Source: Phycisphaerae bacterium | GTDB lineage: Bacteria; Planctomycetota; Phycisphaerae; UBA1845; UTPLA1 | Reading direction: 5' to 3' | NCBI GenBank assembly: GCA_023150615.1 | Contig: JAKLKO010000010.1 | Span: 81,847-145,846, forward strand | Length of the DNA stretch: 64,000 nucleotides | In this document: in pieces, positions 61,913 to 64,000 of the stretch | How positions within the stretch are numbered: the first letter of the stretch is position 1 | Layout of the letters: every line of letters begins with the position of its first letter | The notes under the pieces: model-generated | Seen by the model: the letters and a program-made list of their open reading frames with translations, nothing else | Told to the model about the DNA's origin: nothing | Databases searched by the model: none | Program-made: the position numbers and the translations under genes

Positions 61913-63162
61913 ACGACGCCGTCGGCCGACGGGTCGAGACGGTCGAATATTGGGATGCGCAAAACGGCCCGCTCGACCCGCCGCGGCACACGCGGCACGT
62001 CTATGACGGTTTGCAGACCGTCGAGGAATACGAATGTGGCACGGGCGTCCCCGCCTGTGGATCGGGCTGGTCCCTGGCCCGCGAGTTCGTCTGGGGCGGG
62101 AGGTTCCCCGAGCCGATCGCGATGATCGATCACACCGCCGCCGGCCTGCTGCCGGCCAATCAGCCCGAGGTGCTGCACTACCTGCACGACGTGCTGGGCA
62201 GCGTGATCGGGCTGACGAATTCGGCCGGCACGCTCGTCGAGCGCTATTCGTATGACCCCTACGGCAAGACGCTGGTCGAGCGCCGCGATCCGCTGACCGG
62301 CACGTACGAGTTGAACGGCGCGGACGGCAACTTCCCGACCTGGTCGGCCTTCGGCAACCCGTTCATGTGGACGGGGCAGCGCTACGACGCGACCGTCGGG
62401 CTGTATCACTTCAAGTACCGCACGTACAACCCCATCTGGGGACGATGGCATCAGCAGGACCCGCTCGGATACATTGATACTCTCAATTTGTATCAATACG
62501 TCCGATCAAGCCCGCTACGATGGCGCGATCCCTTTGGATTAATCCCTGACATTATAATCGGTCGACAGGACCCACATGACGGCGATTTGGGCCATACATG
62601 GGTCGAATATCCCGGTGGATCAATGGGATGGTGGCCTGATGGTACAGGAAACCTAATCGAAACCTATTTCACGGGTGTTCCAGGCAAGGTCCACAATCCC
62701 GATCCAAAGGAAGGACAGCGAACCGACCACACATGGAAAGCAGAACCGAGTGGTGAACCGATTAAGTATGGTTCCGGCAAAGGCAAAACAGCCGAGGAGG
62801 CAACAGATGAAGAGATCATAGAAGCCCTGGAAGAAGCCGCGAAGAAGTGGGTTGAGGATGCAGACGGCGAATGGTCGGTGTGCTTCGACAACTGCCGGGA
62901 CGGGATTGTCCCGAGCGTAGTTGAAAAAGAGCGGTTCTCCGCGGGAGCTTCCGACGTCGGTAAGCTCCCGCTGGTGTTGTTCTTGCAGGAGAACCGCAAT
63001 GGCTCGAACGTATCGCAGACGAGGCCGGGCGTCCAGGGGTCGGCGGACGCGGATCATGGACAAGAGCGAGGCCCTGACAGGCCGGGTGGCGATCGAGTTG
63101 CCGGTGGCCGCGGCCGACGTGATCCGCGGCGTGAGCGACGAGATCGAACGCCTGGTCGGTGA
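61831..63162 (+). CDS. RHS cassette F with third papain-like tip, interrupted by an insertion sequence
   Basis: The frame begins in an ATGA overlap with the preceding gene and repeats the lead of cassette D. Core from YDAVGRRVETVEYWDAQ, boundary RDPFGL at about residue 235. The tip has His255 in LGHTWVEYPGG and Cys355 in VCFDNCRDGI. From about base 62930 the frame runs into the insertion sequence, antisense to no gene but out of frame with its transposase, so the last about 75 residues are not native. The toxin is truncated just after its presumed catalytic Cys. Confidence 0.6.
   Translation: MIHTCQRRGPDEAHSACWRTSAAGARGYDAVGRRVETVEYWDAQNGPLDPPRHTRHVYDGLQTVEEYECGTGVPACGSGWSLAREFVWGGRFPEPIAMIDHTAAGLLPANQPEVLHYLHDVLGSVIGLTNSAGTLVERYSYDPYGKTLVERRDPLTGTYELNGADGNFPTWSAFGNPFMWTGQRYDATVGLYHFKYRTYNPIWGRWHQQDPLGYIDTLNLYQYVRSSPLRWRDPFGLIPDIIIGRQDPHDGDLGHTWVEYPGGSMGWWPDGTGNLIETYFTGVPGKVHNPDPKEGQRTDHTWKAEPSGEPIKYGSGKGKTAEEATDEEIIEALEEAAKKWVEDADGEWSVCFDNCRDGIVPSVVEKERFSAGASDVGKLPLVLFLQENRNGSNVSQTRPGVQGSADADHGQERGPDRPGGDRVAGGRGRRDPRRERRDRTPGR
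62931..62997 (+). promoter_or_regulatory. Nested hairpin covering the transposase ribosome-binding site
   Basis: Outer perfect 10-bp arms GCGGTTCTCC (62931-62940) and GGAGAACCGC (62988-62997) enclose an inner perfect 10-bp pair, GCGGGAGCTT (62941-62950) and AAGCTCCCGC (62962-62971). The inner loop CCGACGTCGG is itself palindromic. The right outer arm contains AGGAG, the ribosome-binding site seven bases before the transposase ATG. Confidence 0.7.
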
Positions 63163-64000
63163 GGCCGGCCTGCGGATCATGCAGGCGGTGATGCAGGCCG
63201 AGGTGGAGTCGCTGGCGGGCCCCAAGGGCCGGCACGAGCCCGACCGGCCGATCACGCGATGGGGCCGGCAGGGCGGCTATGTCGTGCTGGCGGGCCGAAA
63301 GGTCCGCGTGAAGCGTCCGCGTCTGCGGGATGAAGACGGCGGCGAGGTGGCCCTGAAAAGCTACGGCCGCTTTCAGGCGCCGCCGCGTCGGCAGCAGAGC
63401 ATCTACCGGCCGCTGATTCGCGGGATCAGCACGCGGAAGTACGCCCCGGCCATCGAGGCGTTCACCGAGGGCTACGGCATCAGCAAGAGCGCGGTGAGCC
63501 GGGAGTTCATCGAGGCCACCAGCGGCGAGCTGGAGACCCTGTGCGAGCGTCGGATCGACACGCTGGATCGGCTGGCGGTGCTGATGATCGACGGCCAGCA
63601 CTTCGCGGGCGAGTGCCTGGTGGTAGCCCTGGGCGTGGATGCGACGGGCCGCAAGCATGTGCTGGGGCTGGTGCAGGGCGCGACGGAGAATGCCGTGGTG
63701 GTGCAGCAGCTTCTGGATGACCTGGTGCAGCGCGGGCTGGATGCGAAGCGGCCGATGCTGATCGTGATCGACGGCAGCAAGGCCCTTCGCAAGGCGGTGC
63801 AGCAGACGTTCGGGGAGCGTTGCCCGGTGCAGCGCTGCCAGTTGCACAAGCGTCGCAACGTGATGGCCCTGTTGGCCGAGGAGCATCAGGGATCGGCCGA
63901 GCAGCGGTTGCGGGCGGCGTATTCGACCGCGGGCTACGCGGAGGCCCGCCGCCCATTGCTGGCGACGGTGGCGTGGCTGGAGAAGATCAACCCGTCGGCG
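62999..64000 (+). CDS. IS256-family (mutator) transposase, C-terminus outside window
   Basis: A 334-residue partial DDE transposase with no stop before the window end. After a basic N-terminus come the mutator-family landmarks: RVKRPRLRDEDG, YRPLIRGISTRKYAPAIEAF, SKSAVSREFIEATSGEL, the first catalytic Asp in VLMIDGQHF, the second in LIVIDGSKALRKAV, and CPVQRCQLHKRRNVM. The third acidic residue should lie beyond base 64000. AGGAG precedes ATG 62999 and is sequestered in a hairpin. Inserted in cassette F, same strand as the array. Confidence 0.88.
   Translation, partial: MARTYRRRGRASRGRRTRIMDKSEALTGRVAIELPVAAADVIRGVSDEIERLVGEAGLRIMQAVMQAEVESLAGPKGRHEPDRPITRWGRQGGYVVLAGRKVRVKRPRLRDEDGGEVALKSYGRFQAPPRRQQSIYRPLIRGISTRKYAPAIEAFTEGYGISKSAVSREFIEATSGELETLCERRIDTLDRLAVLMIDGQHFAGECLVVALGVDATGRKHVLGLVQGATENAVVVQQLLDDLVQRGLDAKRPMLIVIDGSKALRKAVQQTFGERCPVQRCQLHKRRNVMALLAEEHQGSAEQRLRAAYSTAGYAEARRPLLATVAWLEKINPSA

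Larger units (their letters stand above)
52220..62930 (+). other. RHS polymorphic-toxin cassette array (probable genomic island)
   Basis: About 10.7 kb directly downstream of tRNA-Val. It contains six RHS cassettes (A-F) that share near-identical core DNA, from the segment encoding SGLKYEYDEENRL to that encoding YRTYNPIWGRWHQQDPLGY, each ending in a different tip after a DPxGL-like boundary. Small membrane or lipoprotein genes lie between. Tips and spacer genes are visibly richer in A/T than the cores and the flanking chromosome. The right side is broken by an insertion sequence. Confidence 0.85.
62900..64000 (+). mobile_element. IS256-type (mutator) insertion sequence, right end outside window
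   Basis: It contains the transposase below and a structured leader. The left boundary is not exact: it lies between the end of native tip F and about 62930, and no terminal repeat can be confirmed because the right end is missing. It interrupts cassette F. Confidence 0.7.

Overview
The window is GC-rich bacterial chromosome, most likely from a planctomycete (Planctomycetota, perhaps Phycisphaerae-like). This lineage call is an inference. It rests on an exosortase/PEP-CTERM system, long TPR-tailed membrane glycosyltransferases, an unusually long prepilin peptidase, a fused aroDE gene and a tandem RHS array. No rRNA or complete marker gene is present to prove it.

Region 1 (1-16.9 kb) is an envelope polysaccharide and protein-sorting block. 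The 3' end of gyrB is followed by a GT-C membrane protein. Next come a minus-strand set (HAD phosphatase, ATP-grasp enzyme, NeuD/PglD-type acyltransferase) and a plus-strand EPS/PEP-CTERM cluster: Wza-type export lipoprotein, exosortase, EpsI-like partner, a 1480-residue TPR protein, a Wzc-type chain-length regulator/BY-kinase and arabinose-5-phosphate isomerase. Region 2 (17-29.9 kb) holds a candidate noncoding RNA, an M3 peptidase, two tandem GT-C/TPR paralogues, a PEP-CTERM protein with its own promoter and terminator, an SGNH hydrolase, and two unrecognised proteins, one of very odd Pro/Phe-rich composition.

Region 3 (29.9-52.2 kb) is mostly metabolic and housekeeping: a secreted S33 peptidase, a phosphohexomutase with an added Cys cluster, MmgE/PrpD, the shikimate genes aroDE and aroK with a phosphoesterase between them, prepilin peptidase, LapA-like protein, two sister PEP-CTERM proteins, threonine aldolase, tsaB, an ACT protein, a DUF1573 protein, the peptidoglycan-recycling pair anmK-murQ, a hotdog thioesterase, EF-G and a cupin. 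Several very small exported proteins are interspersed.

Region 4 (52.2-64 kb) begins immediately downstream of a tRNA-Val gene. It is an array of six RHS cassettes sharing near-identical core segments but carrying six different C-terminal tips. Five tips show recognisable enzyme-like motifs and a sixth matches a conserved helical His/Asn pattern. Small membrane or lipoprotein genes, probably immunity genes, sit between the cassettes. The last cassette is interrupted by an IS256-type insertion sequence whose transposase ribosome-binding site lies inside a strong inverted repeat. The array looks like a recombination reservoir for polymorphic toxins and is the most interesting system in the window.
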